A stretch of 64,000 nucleotides of DNA from Microbacterium sp. Se63.02b (GTDB lineage Bacteria; Actinomycetota; Actinomycetes; Actinomycetales; Microbacteriaceae), in the NCBI RefSeq assembly GCF_014171575.1, contig NZ_CP050453.1, positions 2,046,001-2,110,000 on the forward strand, given 5' to 3'. The notes under the pieces were generated by a model that saw only the letters and a program-made list of their open reading frames with translations, was not told the DNA's origin and did not search any database. Shown here in pieces: positions 46,849 to 57,085 of this stretch. Position 1 is the stretch's first letter. Each line of letters opens with the position of its first letter. The position numbers were made by a program, and so were the translations under genes.

Positions 46849-49087
46849 CGCGGTAGACGTCGTACACGGCGTCGATTCTCCGCACCGCGTTGAGCACACG
46901 GTCCAGATGCACGGCATCGCCCATCTCGAACACGAACCGGCTCAACGCCAATCGCTCATCGGTCGTCGAGACCGTCGCCGAGAGGATGTTGACGTGGTGT
47001 TCGCTGAGTACACGCGTGACATCCGAGAGCAGGCCGGAGCGGTCCAGCGCTTCGACCTGGATCTGCACACGGAACACGCTCTTCGTGGTCGGCGCCCACG
47101 AGACGTCGACAAAGCGGTCCTGCTCCGAGCTGAGGGCCTTCACGTTGACGCAGTCCGCCCGATGGACGGAGACACCGCTGCCGCGCGTCACGAACCCGAC
47201 GATCTGATCACCGGGAACAGGAGTGCAGCACTTCGCGAGCTTGACGAGGATGTCGTTGGCACCGCGCACCAGCACACCCGAATCCCCGGAACGGGGCTCG
47301 CGGGTCTGCACGCTGCCGGGAAGGTCGATCGCCCCCGTCGTGGGATCGTTCGCCGCCACGAGTGCGGTGACCTTCTCCAACACCGACTGGGTCGAGACAT
47401 GTCCTTCGCCGACGGCGGCGTAGAGCGCCGAGACGTCTTCGTAGTGCAGGCCCCTGGCCACCTCGGCGAACGAGTCCTGGCTCATCAGGCGCTGCAGCGG
47501 CAGGTTCTGGCGACGCATCGCGCGGGCGATCGCCTCCTTGCCCTGCTCGATCGCCTCCTCCCGCCGTTCCTTCGTGAACCATCCGCGGATCTTGTTGCGG
47601 GCGCGCGTGCTGGCGACGAAACCGAGCCAGTCCTGGCTGGGACCGGCGTCCGGGTTCTTCGAGGTGAACACCTCGACCACGTCACCGCTCTTGAGTTCCG
47701 ACTCGAGCGGCACGAGGCGGCCGTTCACCTTGGCCCCCATCGTGCGGTGGCCGATCTCGGTGTGCACGGCGTAGGCGAAGTCCACCGGCGTGGCGCCGGA
47801 GGGGAGGCCGATCACCCGACCCTTCGGAGTGAAGACGTAGACCTCTTTCGCGCCGATCTCGAAACGGAGGGAGTCGAGGAACTCACCGGGGTCGGCGGTC
47901 TCCGCCTGCCAGTCGGAGATGTGCGCGAGCCACGCCATGTCGGTGTCGGAGGCACGCACCTCCGTCTTGCCCCCGCCGTTCATGCGCTCCTTGTACATCC
48001 AGTGCGCTGCGACGCCGTACTCGGCCTGGTGGTGCATCTCGTGCGTGCGGATCTGGATCTCGACCGTGCGCCCGGCGGGGCCGATCACCGTGGTGTGCAG
48101 CGACTGGTAGAGGTTGAACTTCGGCGTGGCGATGTAGTCCTTGAAACGACCAGGCAGCGGCGTCCACCGTGCATGGATGGCACCCAGCACGGCGTAGCAG
48201 TCGCGCACGGAGGCGACGAGCACCCGGATGCCGATCAGGTCGTAGATGTCGTCGAACTCGCGGCCGCGGATGACCATCTTCTGGTAGACCGAGTAGAGCT
48301 GCTTCGGGCGGCCGACCACCTTGCCGCGGATGCGGAGATCGCGCAGGTCTTCGTCGATCTCCTCGACCACCTGGTTCAGGTACTTCTCGCGCTGGGGAGT
48401 GCGCTGCGCGATGAGGCTGTGGATCTCGTTGTAGATCTTCGGATGGAGCACCGCGAAGGAGAGGTCCTCGAGCTCCGACTTGATCGCCTGGATTCCGAGG
48501 CGATTCGCCAGTGGGGCGTAGATCTCGAGGGTCTCCTTGGCCTTCTTCGACGCCTTCTCAGGCGGGACGAAGCCCCATGTCCTCGCGTTGTGCAGCCTGT
48601 CGGCGAGCTTGATGAGCAGCACCCGGATGTCTTTCGACATCGCGACGATCATCTTGCGCACGGTCTCGGCCTGAGCGCTCTCGCCGTACTTGACCTTGTC
48701 GAGCTTGGTCACGCCGTCGACGAGCATCGCGACCTCGTCGCCGAACTCCGCCGTGAGATCGGTGAGGGCGTACCCCGTGTCTTCGACCGTGTCGTGCAAC
48801 AGCGCCGCGGCGATCGCCCGTGGACCGAGACCGAGCTCCGCGAGGATCTGAGCGACCGCGAGCGGGTGCGTGATGTACGGCTCGCCGCTCTGGCGCTTCT
48901 GGCCCTCGTGCTTCTCTTTCGCGACCGCGTACGCGCGCTCGATCACGGAGAAGTCGCCCTTGGGGTGGTTGACGCGGACCGTGCGGATCAGGTTGTCGAG
49001 GTCGTTGATCCTCGACGCGCGGGAGAAGATGCGGGGAACCAGTCGTCGCAGACTCGAACCCTGCGATGACGTCTGCGGTTCCGCCAT
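46835..49087 (-). CDS. relA: Bifunctional (p)ppGpp synthetase/hydrolase
   Basis: Rel-type stringent-response enzyme. 750 residues, intact: HD hydrolase domain with ALLHDTVEDTGYAL, synthetase domain with GRPKQLYSVYQKM and FDDIYDLIGIRVL, TGS domain (VYVFTPKGRVIGLPSGATPVDFAYAVH), then zinc-finger and C-terminal ACT domain. Both active sites look complete, as usual for the single actinobacterial Rel. The ATG at 49087 has GGAGG 7 bases upstream and is preferred over the TTG just before it. Confidence 0.97.
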   Translation of the reverse strand: MAEPQTSSQGSSLRRLVPRIFSRASRINDLDNLIRTVRVNHPKGDFSVIERAYAVAKEKHEGQKRQSGEPYITHPLAVAQILAELGLGPRAIAAALLHDTVEDTGYALTDLTAEFGDEVAMLVDGVTKLDKVKYGESAQAETVRKMIVAMSKDIRVLLIKLADRLHNARTWGFVPPEKASKKAKETLEIYAPLANRLGIQAIKSELEDLSFAVLHPKIYNEIHSLIAQRTPQREKYLNQVVEEIDEDLRDLRIRGKVVGRPKQLYSVYQKMVIRGREFDDIYDLIGIRVLVASVRDCYAVLGAIHARWTPLPGRFKDYIATPKFNLYQSLHTTVIGPAGRTVEIQIRTHEMHHQAEYGVAAHWMYKERMNGGGKTEVRASDTDMAWLAHISDWQAETADPGEFLDSLRFEIGAKEVYVFTPKGRVIGLPSGATPVDFAYAVHTEIGHRTMGAKVNGRLVPLESELKSGDVVEVFTSKNPDAGPSQDWLGFVASTRARNKIRGWFTKERREEAIEQGKEAIARAMRRQNLPLQRLMSQDSFAEVARGLHYEDVSALYAAVGEGHVSTQSVLEKVTALVAANDPTTGAIDLPGSVQTREPRSGDSGVLVRGANDILVKLAKCCTPVPGDQIVGFVTRGSGVSVHRADCVNVKALSSEQDRFVDVSWAPTTKSVFRVQIQVEALDRSGLLSDVTRVLSEHHVNILSATVSTTDERLALSRFVFEMGDAVHLDRVLNAVRRIDAVYDVYRVTSS

Positions 49088-49154
49088 CAACTCACCTCCC
49101 GATCAGTTCATCCTACGCGTGTGGAGCAGGGCTCGGCCCCGCCCTGGGCGTCGT

Positions 49155-50144
49155 TCAGGCGTCGACGGACGCGCGACTGCGAGCCTCGCGGATGCGCGCG
49201 TCCCGCTCCTTCAGCTGTGGCTCGTTCTCGCGGAACAGCGAGTACAGCGGAGCCGCGACGAACAGCGTGGAGTAGGTAGCCACCAGGATGCCGACGAAGA
49301 TCGAGAGCGAGATATCGGTGAGCGACTCCGCCCCGAGCCAGAAGGCGCCGATGAAGAGCACCGCACCGACCGGAAGAGCCGCGACGACCGACGTGTTGAT
49401 GGAACGCACGAGCGTCTGGTTGACCGCGAGGTTCACGGATTCGCCGAAGAGGCGCGCGGATTTCTCCCCGTCCTCCGTCGTGTTCTCTCGGATCTTGTCG
49501 AACACCACGGTGGTGTCGTACAGCGAGTACGCGAGGATGGTCAGGAAGCCGATCACCGCCGCGGGCGAGATCTCGAAGCCGGCCAGCGCGTAGACGCCGA
49601 CGGTGATCACCAGGACGTCGAGGAGTCCGATGATCGCGGCGGCCGACATCTTCCACGTGCGGAAGTAGATCGCGAGGATGAGGAACGTGAGGGCCAGGAA
49701 GATCGCGAGGCCCCACAGCGACTGCTTGGTGACGTTCTCGCCCCAGGCCGGTCCGATGAAGGACGATGTGACGTCACCCGGCTCGACGCCATAGGCATCG
49801 GCGAGTGCGTCTGCGACCTGCTGCGTCTCGGCCGCACTCATCTGATCCGTCTGGACGCGGATGTCCGTGTCGTTGACGACGACGACCTTGGTGGCGGCGC
49901 CGGGGACGACGGACTGCACGGCTTCGGTCGCCGTGTCCTGGTCGACGCTGTCCGGCGCCTGCACGGTGAACTGCGACCCGCCGGTGAACTCGATGGAGAA
50001 CTGCACGGGGCGGAACAGGGGCACGAGAGCGGACCCGACGACCAGGACGATCGCGATGATGAACCACAGACGGCGCCTGCCCACGAACGGGAAGGAGGTC
50101 TTCCCCGAGTACAGGTTGTTGCCGAATTCATTCATGGAAGGCAT
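49155..50144 (-). CDS. secF: Protein translocase subunit SecF
   Basis: RND-like membrane partner of SecD driving late steps of Sec export. 329 residues with TM1 (LWFIIAIVLVVGSALVPL), a short external domain with EFTGGSQF, then five TM segments including VIGFLTILAYSLYDTTVVFDKIREN. The ATG shares a base with the secD TGA stop (TGATG). Confidence 0.96.
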   Translation of the reverse strand: MPSMNEFGNNLYSGKTSFPFVGRRRLWFIIAIVLVVGSALVPLFRPVQFSIEFTGGSQFTVQAPDSVDQDTATEAVQSVVPGAATKVVVVNDTDIRVQTDQMSAAETQQVADALADAYGVEPGDVTSSFIGPAWGENVTKQSLWGLAIFLALTFLILAIYFRTWKMSAAAIIGLLDVLVITVGVYALAGFEISPAAVIGFLTILAYSLYDTTVVFDKIRENTTEDGEKSARLFGESVNLAVNQTLVRSINTSVVAALPVGAVLFIGAFWLGAESLTDISLSIFVGILVATYSTLFVAAPLYSLFRENEPQLKERDARIREARSRASVDA

Positions 50145-51892
50145 CAGGCGTCTCCCTCGCTTCCGGCATTGTTCGGTTTGTCGCCCGCGAGCGCTTCGGC
50201 GCGCTTGCGTTCCGCGATGGTCTGCCTGCGGTCGGCCTCACCGCGGGATCGTGCGTTCCGCGCTCCGCGCCCTGCGGAGGCCGTGGCCACCTCACGGAAC
50301 TGAGAGCGGCTGCGGTAGACGGCGCCGAGCGCTTCGGGATCGAGTCCGGAGAGCTTGTGCCCCCCGCCGAAGAACCGGGTGCGCGCGAGCAGCTGCATCA
50401 CCGGGTGCGTGAAGATCACGAAGATGAAGACGTCGATGAGCGTCGTGAGACCGAGCGTGAACGCGAAGCCCTTCACCGTGGCGTCGGCGAGGATGTACAG
50501 CACCAGCGCCGCGAGGATGTTGATGGACTTCGAGATGTAGATGGTCCGCTTCGCGCGGCCCCAGCCGTCTTCCACGGCCGCGGTGATCGACTTGCCGTCG
50601 CGGAGTTCGTCTCGTATTCGTTCGAAGTAGACGATGAACGAGTCCGCGGTGAACCCGATCGAAACGATCAGACCCGCGACACCGGCGAGCGAGAGGCGGA
50701 AGCCGATACGCCACGCCAGGATGCAGATGATGATGTACGTCAGCACGGCCATCACGGCGATCGACGCGATGATCACCGAGCCCAGCGCGCGGTACACGAT
50801 GAGGGAGTAGATCGCGACCAGCGCGAGACCGATGAGTCCGGCGATCAAGCCGATCTGGAGCTGCTGGGTCCCGAGCGTGGCGGAGATGGTGTCGGAGCTC
50901 TGCACGGTGAAGCTGAGCGGCAGAGCACCGAACTTCAACTGGTCGGCAAGGGTGGTCGCCGTCTCCTGCGTGAAGCTCCCCGAGATGCTGGGGCGGCCGT
51001 CCAGGATCACGCCGTTCATACGCGGTGCGCTGATCACGTCGCCGTCGAGAACGAACGCGAACTGGTCGCGGGGCGACAGGCCGTCGATGCGGTTCTGGTT
51101 CAGGCGTGTGCTGACCTTGCCGAAGGCGTCTCCGCCCTCGCCGTTCATGGTCAGCTGCACGATCCAGGCGCCGGACTTCTGGTCACGACCGGCGGAGGCA
51201 TCGGTGATCGCGGTGCCGTCGAGCTCCGTGGGCCCGAGCAGGAACTTCTGCGCGTCGTCCGGCGAACAGGCGACGACCGGCTGATCCTTCGGCTCGCGCG
51301 ACGGGTCGTTGTCGGGGTTCGCACAGTCGTAGGCCTGAAACTCCGCCGCGAGCTTCTCCGTCACCCAGGACAGGTCGCTCGCGTCGGTCGGCTCGGCCGT
51401 CGGCGTGGCGTTGAGAGTCGGATCCGGAGTCGGGAACGGAGTGGAGTTCCCGTCCTCGCCCACGAACTCGGTGCCGGCGGCGTCCGTGTAGAGAACCGGC
51501 CGCAGTTCGAGCTGTGCGCTGGCCTGGATGCGCTCACGCGTCTGCGCGTCCGCCTCGCCGGGGATCTGGACGACGATGTTCTGTCCGCCCTCGGTCGTGA
51601 TGTCGGCTTCCGCCACACCCGACGCATCCACGCGCTGGCGGATGATCGCCGCGGCCTGGTCGAGCTGCTCCTGCGTAGGAGCCGTTCCGTCCTCCGTCTC
51701 GGCGCTCAGGACGATCTGCGTGCCACCCTGGAGGTCGAGCGCGAGCTCGGGGGTCCAGGAGCTCGCCGGCGCGCCCTCGCTGTCGGTGAAGACGAATACG
51801 CCGAGGGAGTTGATGCCGAAGAGCACGCCCGTCACGAGGAGCAGGCCGAGAAGGACCCGCCAGGCGTGACGGACGGGAGAGGATGAAGCCAC
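50144..51892 (-). CDS. secD: Protein translocase subunit SecD
   Basis: 582 residues, intact. TM1 near the N-terminus, LALDLQGGTQIVLSAE, a large external P1 domain with a Pro/Thr-rich insert, DQFAFVLDGDVISAPRMNG, and five C-terminal TM segments with ALVAIYSLIVYRALG and LSLAGVAGLIVSIGFTADSFIVYFERIRDELRDGKSI. GTG start. A basic cytoplasmic tail of about 80 residues follows the last TM. Confidence 0.97.
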   Translation of the reverse strand: MASSSPVRHAWRVLLGLLLVTGVLFGINSLGVFVFTDSEGAPASSWTPELALDLQGGTQIVLSAETEDGTAPTQEQLDQAAAIIRQRVDASGVAEADITTEGGQNIVVQIPGEADAQTRERIQASAQLELRPVLYTDAAGTEFVGEDGNSTPFPTPDPTLNATPTAEPTDASDLSWVTEKLAAEFQAYDCANPDNDPSREPKDQPVVACSPDDAQKFLLGPTELDGTAITDASAGRDQKSGAWIVQLTMNGEGGDAFGKVSTRLNQNRIDGLSPRDQFAFVLDGDVISAPRMNGVILDGRPSISGSFTQETATTLADQLKFGALPLSFTVQSSDTISATLGTQQLQIGLIAGLIGLALVAIYSLIVYRALGSVIIASIAVMAVLTYIIICILAWRIGFRLSLAGVAGLIVSIGFTADSFIVYFERIRDELRDGKSITAAVEDGWGRAKRTIYISKSINILAALVLYILADATVKGFAFTLGLTTLIDVFIFVIFTHPVMQLLARTRFFGGGHKLSGLDPEALGAVYRSRSQFREVATASAGRGARNARSRGEADRRQTIAERKRAEALAGDKPNNAGSEGDA

Positions 51893-51948
51893 GTGTGTTC
51901 AGCTTTCTGGAAGGACGGAGATCCGAAGAGGCCGCGTCGGCCGCGAGG

Positions 51949-52350
51949 TCACTTGTCGTCGGCGTCGCGCTCGAGCCGGGCGCGCGTCTCCTCCGGGGTC
52001 TCGACGGCCGGAGCGACCGACTCGTCGAGCGCGGGCTCGTCGGTGGCGTCGACCGGCGCCTCGACGACCGCGTCCTTGGGCTCGACGACGCGCAGGATGG
52101 CCTGGCTGTGCACGTCGATGATCGTGCCCGGAGCGATCTCGACCAGGGCAGGCGTGTCGAGGTCCTCGGGGTCGTAGGAGACGATCGTCCCGTAGATGCC
52201 GCCCTGGAGGAGCACCTTGGCGCCGGGCACCGTCTTGGTCGCCTTCTCCTCCTGCTCAGCCTTCATCTGCTTCGTGCGCTTGCGCGTGTTGAAGATCATG
52301 AAGACGAGGAGGACGGCGAGAAGTCCGAAGAGCAGGAATTCCATGGGCAT
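51949..52350 (-). CDS. yajC: Preprotein translocase subunit YajC
   Basis: Small SecDF-associated membrane protein. 133 residues: N-terminal TM (EFLLFGLLAVLLVFMIF), basic NTRKRTKQMK, then KVLLQGGIYGTIVSYDPED and an acidic, disordered tail. Lies upstream of secD by 56 bp. Possible second start two codons in. Confidence 0.92.
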   Translation of the reverse strand: MPMEFLLFGLLAVLLVFMIFNTRKRTKQMKAEQEEKATKTVPGAKVLLQGGIYGTIVSYDPEDLDTPALVEIAPGTIIDVHSQAILRVVEPKDAVVEAPVDATDEPALDESVAPAVETPEETRARLERDADDK

Positions 52351-52421
52351 GAGGTAGCGCCTTTCTCAGGTGCACGCTCCAGCCTTTGGGCGCGCGAAGA
52401 TAACCGGGAAGTCTTCAGCGA

Positions 52422-53446
52422 TTATAGGTCATCCAACTTAAGCATCCCGTCCGGATGCGGAATACCGAGATGGGCGTACGCCTCGGGCATCGCCACACGC
52501 CCACGCGGAGTGCGCCCGAGGAAGCCGATGCGCACGAGATACGGTTCCACCACGCTTTCCACGGTCTCCGCCTCTTCGCCGACGGCGACAGCGAGCGTGC
52601 TCAAGCCCACGGGGCCGCCCCGGAATCGACGGACGAGCGCATCCAGGACCGCACGGTCCAGCCGATCGAGACCGATGGCGTCGACGTCGTACAGCTCGAG
52701 TGCCGCACGGACGTCGTGGATGTCCGCTGCTCCCCCGCCGTGCACCAGCGCGTAGTCACGCACCCGGCGGAGCAGACGGTTGGCGATCCGGGGTGTCCCC
52801 GTGAGCGTCGCGCGATCTCGGAGAGCGAGTCGGTCGGCAGATCGACACCGAGCACGGCGGCGGAACGGGCGATGACCTGCTCGAGTTCCGACTCCTCGTA
52901 GAACTCGAGGTGTCCGGTGAAGCCGAACCGGTCGCGAAGGGGGTTCGGCAGCAGGCCGGAGCGCGTCGTCGCACCCACCAGGGTGAAGGGCGAGAGTTCG
53001 AGCGGGATGCTCGTGGCGCCCGCACCCTTGCCGACCATGATGTCGATCCGGTAATCCTCCATCGCCAGATAGAGCATCTCCTCGGCGGAGCGGGCCATGC
53101 GATGGATCTCGTCGATGAAGAGGACCTCACCGGGCACAAGGCTCGACAACAGCGCGGCGAGGTCGCCCGCATGCTGGATCGCGGGCCCGCTCGACAGCCG
53201 CAGCGGCCGCTCGCTCTCGTGGGCCACGATCATCGCGAGAGTCGTCTTCCCGAGCCCCGGAGGACCGGCGAGCAGGATGTGGTCGGCGGGCCGGCTCTGG
53301 ATGCGCGCAGCATCCAACAGCAGCTGCAGTTGGCCGCGCACCTTCTGCTGACCGACGAAGTCACCGAGGCTCGTCGGCCGCAGCGCGCCCTCGATCGCGA
53401 GCTCGGTCTCGTCGGAGGGCTCGGTGGCGTCGAGCGGATCAGACAC
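52422..53446 (-). CDS. ruvB: Holliday junction DNA helicase RuvB (apparent frameshift)
   Basis: AAA+ motor of RuvAB branch migration. Start GTG TCT GAT at 53446; [20 protein letters not shown], Walker [13 protein letters not shown], Walker [10 protein letters not shown] and [17 protein letters not shown]. The frame breaks in CCCC 52797-52800; one more base gives [25 protein letters not shown], and the C-terminal winged helix ([16 protein letters not shown]) follows. It is read in frame with ruvA only because of a separate base loss. Confidence 0.94.
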
Positions 53447-54058
53447 GTGCCTGACCCCCTGTGCCGGTCCGAGCAGGGCGAGAGTGCGTCGGAGGAGCGA
53501 TGCCACCGAGGCACGCTCGGACTCCGTCGCATCGGCAGCGGTCTGGACGGCGGCCTCGGTGGCCACCTTCTCCGACCAGCCCAGACCGATCAGGGCCGCC
53601 GCCACCTGGGTCACGACGTCCGTCCCGCCCGAAGCGGCGGGTTTCGGAGCGGCGGCGAGGGCCTGCACCTTTCCCGCGAGCTGCACGACGATGAGCTTGG
53701 CGGTCTTCGGCCCGATGCCGGACACTCGTCGGAACGGAGCGTCGTCCTCCGCCGTCACGGCTTCGGCGATCTGCTCCGCGGTGAGGTGTGAGAGCACGCC
53801 GAGAGCAGACTTGGGCCCCACTCCGGTGACGCTGATCAGCAGACCGAAGATCTCCAGTTCACCCCGATCGGCGAAGCCGAACAGCGAGAGAGCGTCTTCG
53901 CGGACGATGAGGCTCGTGTGAAGGAGCATCTTCTCCCCCACGGCCGCCGTGTGCGCGACATCGGCAGGGACCGCGACGGAGAATCCGACTCCACCCACAT
54001 CGATGACGACCTGATCGGCTGTCGCATGCAGGACGACACCGTGCAGTGAGGAGATCAT
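53439..54058 (-). CDS. ruvA: Holliday junction DNA helicase RuvA (stop lost by apparent frameshift)
   Basis: Tetrameric junction-binding partner of RuvB. N-terminal OB domain ([26 protein letters not shown]), helix-hairpin-helix pairs ([31 protein letters not shown]) and the C-terminal RuvB-binding domain ([19 protein letters not shown]). As read, the frame runs into ruvB. One more base in the C-run 53455-53459 puts a TGA at 53441-53439, overlapping the ruvB GTG as GTGTCTGA. Confidence 0.93.
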
Positions 54059-54067
54059 CGTGCCAGC

Positions 54068-54650
54068 CTACGGCGTCGCTCGTAGATATGTTCGAGCGAC
54101 ACGCTTCTCGGCATCCGCCCACGCGCGCTGCGCGGGAGTCAGCCCCCTGCCCCGCCGCTGCCGGCCCTCCGCGACGCCACGCGTGACACAGAGCGATGGC
54201 GAGAGCATCGGCGGCGTCTGCCGGCTGCGGCAGGGCGTCGAGCCGCAGGATCCGCGCGATCATCGTCTGCACCTGTCGCTTGTCGGCCGCGCCGTAGCCG
54301 GTCACCGCCGCCTTCACCTCGCTCGGCGTATGGGTGGCCGCGGGGAGCCCCGACTCGGCGGCGACCAGCAGCGCGACACCACTCGCCTGCGCGGTGCCCA
54401 TCACCGTATGGGTGTTCTGCTGGGCGAACACCCGTTCCACCGCGACGGCATCGGGGCGGTGTTCGGCGATCACGGCGCGTATGCCAGCCGCCACGATGGC
54501 GAGACGATCGCCGGGCTCGGCATCCGGCGACGAGCGGATCACTCCGACGTGCACCAGGGTGCCGCGACGCGAGCGATCGACATCGACCACGCCGACCCCG
54601 CACCGCGTGAGGCCCGGGTCGATGCCGAGCACGCGCAGAGAGGAGGTCAT
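54068..54650 (-). CDS. ruvC: Crossover junction endodeoxyribonuclease RuvC (apparent frameshift)
   Basis: Holliday junction resolvase. LGIDPGLTRCGVGVVD with the first catalytic Asp, VAVERVFAQQNTHTVMGTAQASGVAL, and DAADALAIALCHAW with the late acidic pair. Near the end one base too many in the run 54143-54147 spoils the frame; removing it gives GLTPAQRAWADAEKRVARTYLRATP and a stop at 54068, 193 residues in all. This is the only insertion-type break seen in a homopolymer. Confidence 0.93.
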
Positions 54651-54695
54651 CCCCTCAGGCTAGGCCGCAGCGCCGACAGGGGCCGTCCGGCGCGC

Positions 54696-55457
54696 CTACG
54701 CGTCGTCGTTCTCCAACTCCGCCTGCACCTCTGCGGTGAGGTCGAAGTTGGTGAACACGTTCTGCACGTCCTCGCTGTCTTCGAGCGCGTCGATGAGCCG
54801 GAAGATCTTACGTGCGGTGTCGGCGTCGATCTCGACCTTGAGGTTGGGGACGAACTCGACGTCCGCCGACTCGTAGTCGATGCCTGCTTCCTGCAGCGCC
54901 GTGCGGACGGCGACCAGGTCGGTCGCCTCTGTGACGATCTCGAAGCCCTCGGCGTGCGGCTCGATCTCCTCGGCGCCGGCCTCGAGCGCCGCCATCATGA
55001 CGTCGTCTTCGGTCGTGCCCTCGGAGCCGACGACGATGACGCCCTTACGACTGAAGTTGTAGGCGACGCTGCCGGGGTCGGCAAGAGTGCCGCCGTTGCG
55101 GCTGAGAGCGGTACGCACCTCGGCGGCCGCACGGTTCTTGTTGTCGGTCAGACACTCGATCATGAGGGCGACCCCGTTGGGTCCGTAGCCCTCGTACATG
55201 ATCGAGAGGTACTCGACGGCCTCACCGCCGATGCCCGCACCGCGCTTGACCGCGCGGTCGATGTTGTCCTTGGGGACCGAGGTCTTCTTCGCCTTCTGCA
55301 CCGCATCGAACAGAGTCGGGTTGCCCGCGAGATCAGGCCCGCCGAGCTTGGCCGCGACCTCGATGTTCTTGATGAGCTTGGCCCAGGACTTCGCGCGCCT
55401 GGAGTCGATGATGGCTTTCTTGTGCTTCGTGGTCGCCCACTTGGAATGCCCGGACAT
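54696..55457 (-). CDS. YebC/PmpR-family protein (TACO1-like)
   Basis: 253 residues, intact, starting [28 protein letters not shown], with [26 protein letters not shown] in the middle and an acidic C-terminus. The family is known as transcriptional regulators and, more recently, as factors easing ribosome stalling at proline motifs. It is the first gene ahead of ruvC-ruvA-ruvB. The ATG at 55457 is fixed by the near-universal MSGHSKW start. Confidence 0.95.
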   Translation of the reverse strand: MSGHSKWATTKHKKAIIDSRRAKSWAKLIKNIEVAAKLGGPDLAGNPTLFDAVQKAKKTSVPKDNIDRAVKRGAGIGGEAVEYLSIMYEGYGPNGVALMIECLTDNKNRAAAEVRTALSRNGGTLADPGSVAYNFSRKGVIVVGSEGTTEDDVMMAALEAGAEEIEPHAEGFEIVTEATDLVAVRTALQEAGIDYESADVEFVPNLKVEIDADTARKIFRLIDALEDSEDVQNVFTNFDLTAEVQAELENDDA

Positions 55458-55506
55458 AAGTCTCCGCTCGTCGTATCCGCCCCGGAGCGTGCCCAGGGCG
55501 TCGTCC

Positions 55507-55512
55507 ATTCTA
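55507..55512 (-). promoter_or_regulatory. Possible -10 element of yebC
   Basis: TAGAAT on the minus strand, 50 bases before the yebC ATG in the 140-bp divergent gap. Same hexamer as ahead of efp and the GntR gene; no clear -35. Confidence 0.3.
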
Positions 55513-55597
55513 TCGAATCGCCGCAGCCGCCCGAATGGCGCCGTATGAGGGCGCTCATCCCCTGGTGTCCCGACGCGTGCAGGTGTAGTCCTGAGAC

Positions 55598-56995
55598 ATG
55601 ACCGGCAACTCTCCTGACGACAGAGCGCACGCACTCGAGACGGCCCATCATGCGGCCCTGCGATTCCTCGACTCCGTCGACGAGCGCCCGGTCTGGCCTC
55701 GAGCCTCTCTCGATGACATGCTCGCCGCATTCGGCGGGCCGCTCGCCGAAACGGGGATCGACCCTGCCGAGGTGATCGAGGAGATCGCGGAGAACGCCGA
55801 TCCCGGACTGGTCGCCATCCCCGGCGGGCGGTTCTTCGGTTTCGTCATCGGCGGGACATACCCTGCCGCACTCGCCGCCGACTGGCTCGTCTCCGCGTGG
55901 GACCAGAACTCCGGATCATCCATGCTGGCCCCCGCGACGGTCGCCATGGAGCGCATCGCAGGGCAGTGGATGCTCGACCTCTTCGGCCTCCCTCCGACGG
56001 CCAGCGTCGGATTCGTCACGGGCGGCCAGCTCGCGAACTTCACCTGCCTCGCCGCCGCCCGGCAGGCCGTGCTCTCCCGCGCCGGATGGGACCTCGCGGA
56101 GAGCGGGATGCGCGACGCACCCCGAATGCGCTTCGTCGTGGGCTCCGACCGTCATGGATCGATCGACCGCGCGGCGCGATTCCTCGGCATCGGACGCTCT
56201 GAGCTGATCGTGGTCCCGTCCGACGACCAGGGGCGGATGCGCGCCGACGCACTCGAGCCCGCACTCGCCGACGGAGAGGGTCCGCTCATCGTGTGCCTGC
56301 AGGCGGGCGAGGTGCACACAGGGGCGTTCGACGAGTTCGACGTTCTCACCGCGATCGCGCACGCCCATGGCGCCTGGGTGCACATCGACGGGGCATTCGG
56401 GCTCTGGGCGGCGGCAGCACCCTCCTTGAGCCATCATCTGACCGAAGGGATCGCCGCCGCCGACTCCTGGGCCACCGACGCGCACAAGACGCTGAACGTC
56501 CCGTACGACTGCGGCATGGCGATCGTGCGCGACCCCGCAGACTCGATCGCCGCGTTCCGCACCGGCGGCGACTACCTGATCTACTCGGGTCTCGACCCGT
56601 GGGACGTCACCCCCGAGCTGTCACGGCGGGCTCGGGGTGTGCCTGCGTGGGCGGCTCTCCGCAGCCTCGGCAGGTCCGGCGTCGCGGCGCTGATGGATCG
56701 CCTCCATGCGAACGCGCTCCGGATGGCCGCCGGTCTCGAGACGATCGACGGAGTCGAGGTCCGCAACGAGGTCGGGTACACCCAGGTCATGTTCTCCCTC
56801 GACTCCGACGAAGGCACCCGTGCCCTCGGCGCGGCGATCCTGGACGAGGGGACCGCCGCCGTGACGGGTGCCGAGTGGCGCGGTCGTGCGGCATTGCGAT
56901 GCTCGATGTCGTCATGGGCGACGACCGCCGAAGACGTCGACCGCACGGTGCACGCCATCCGGGGCCTCGTGGCGTCCGCACCGCGCAGAGCGTGA
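55598..56995 (+). CDS. PLP-dependent decarboxylase-like enzyme (group II)
   Basis: 465 residues, intact. Fold-type I PLP enzyme related to aromatic-L-amino-acid/glutamate decarboxylases: [51 protein letters not shown] with the His that stacks on PLP, HIDGAFG with Asp264 and the PLP lysine Lys297 in [14 protein letters not shown]. The usual GHG-type substrate loop is not obvious, so the substrate and even the reaction (decarboxylase or lyase) are open. It begins an accessory-looking block divergent from yebC. Confidence 0.82.
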   Translation: MTGNSPDDRAHALETAHHAALRFLDSVDERPVWPRASLDDMLAAFGGPLAETGIDPAEVIEEIAENADPGLVAIPGGRFFGFVIGGTYPAALAADWLVSAWDQNSGSSMLAPATVAMERIAGQWMLDLFGLPPTASVGFVTGGQLANFTCLAAARQAVLSRAGWDLAESGMRDAPRMRFVVGSDRHGSIDRAARFLGIGRSELIVVPSDDQGRMRADALEPALADGEGPLIVCLQAGEVHTGAFDEFDVLTAIAHAHGAWVHIDGAFGLWAAAAPSLSHHLTEGIAAADSWATDAHKTLNVPYDCGMAIVRDPADSIAAFRTGGDYLIYSGLDPWDVTPELSRRARGVPAWAALRSLGRSGVAALMDRLHANALRMAAGLETIDGVEVRNEVGYTQVMFSLDSDEGTRALGAAILDEGTAAVTGAEWRGRAALRCSMSSWATTAEDVDRTVHAIRGLVASAPRRA

Positions 56996-57085
56996 TCTCG
57001 CCGGTCGGCCCGCTCGCGGAGTGCTGCTAGCGTCGAGGAACCCGTGCCCCGGGGCCGCGACGCTGCGAGCGAAGGGAACGACACC

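Noticed and set aside
46907..49069. 720-codon plus-strand open frame opposite relA
   Set aside because: Composition and phase match the antisense of relA; no domain is recognisable.
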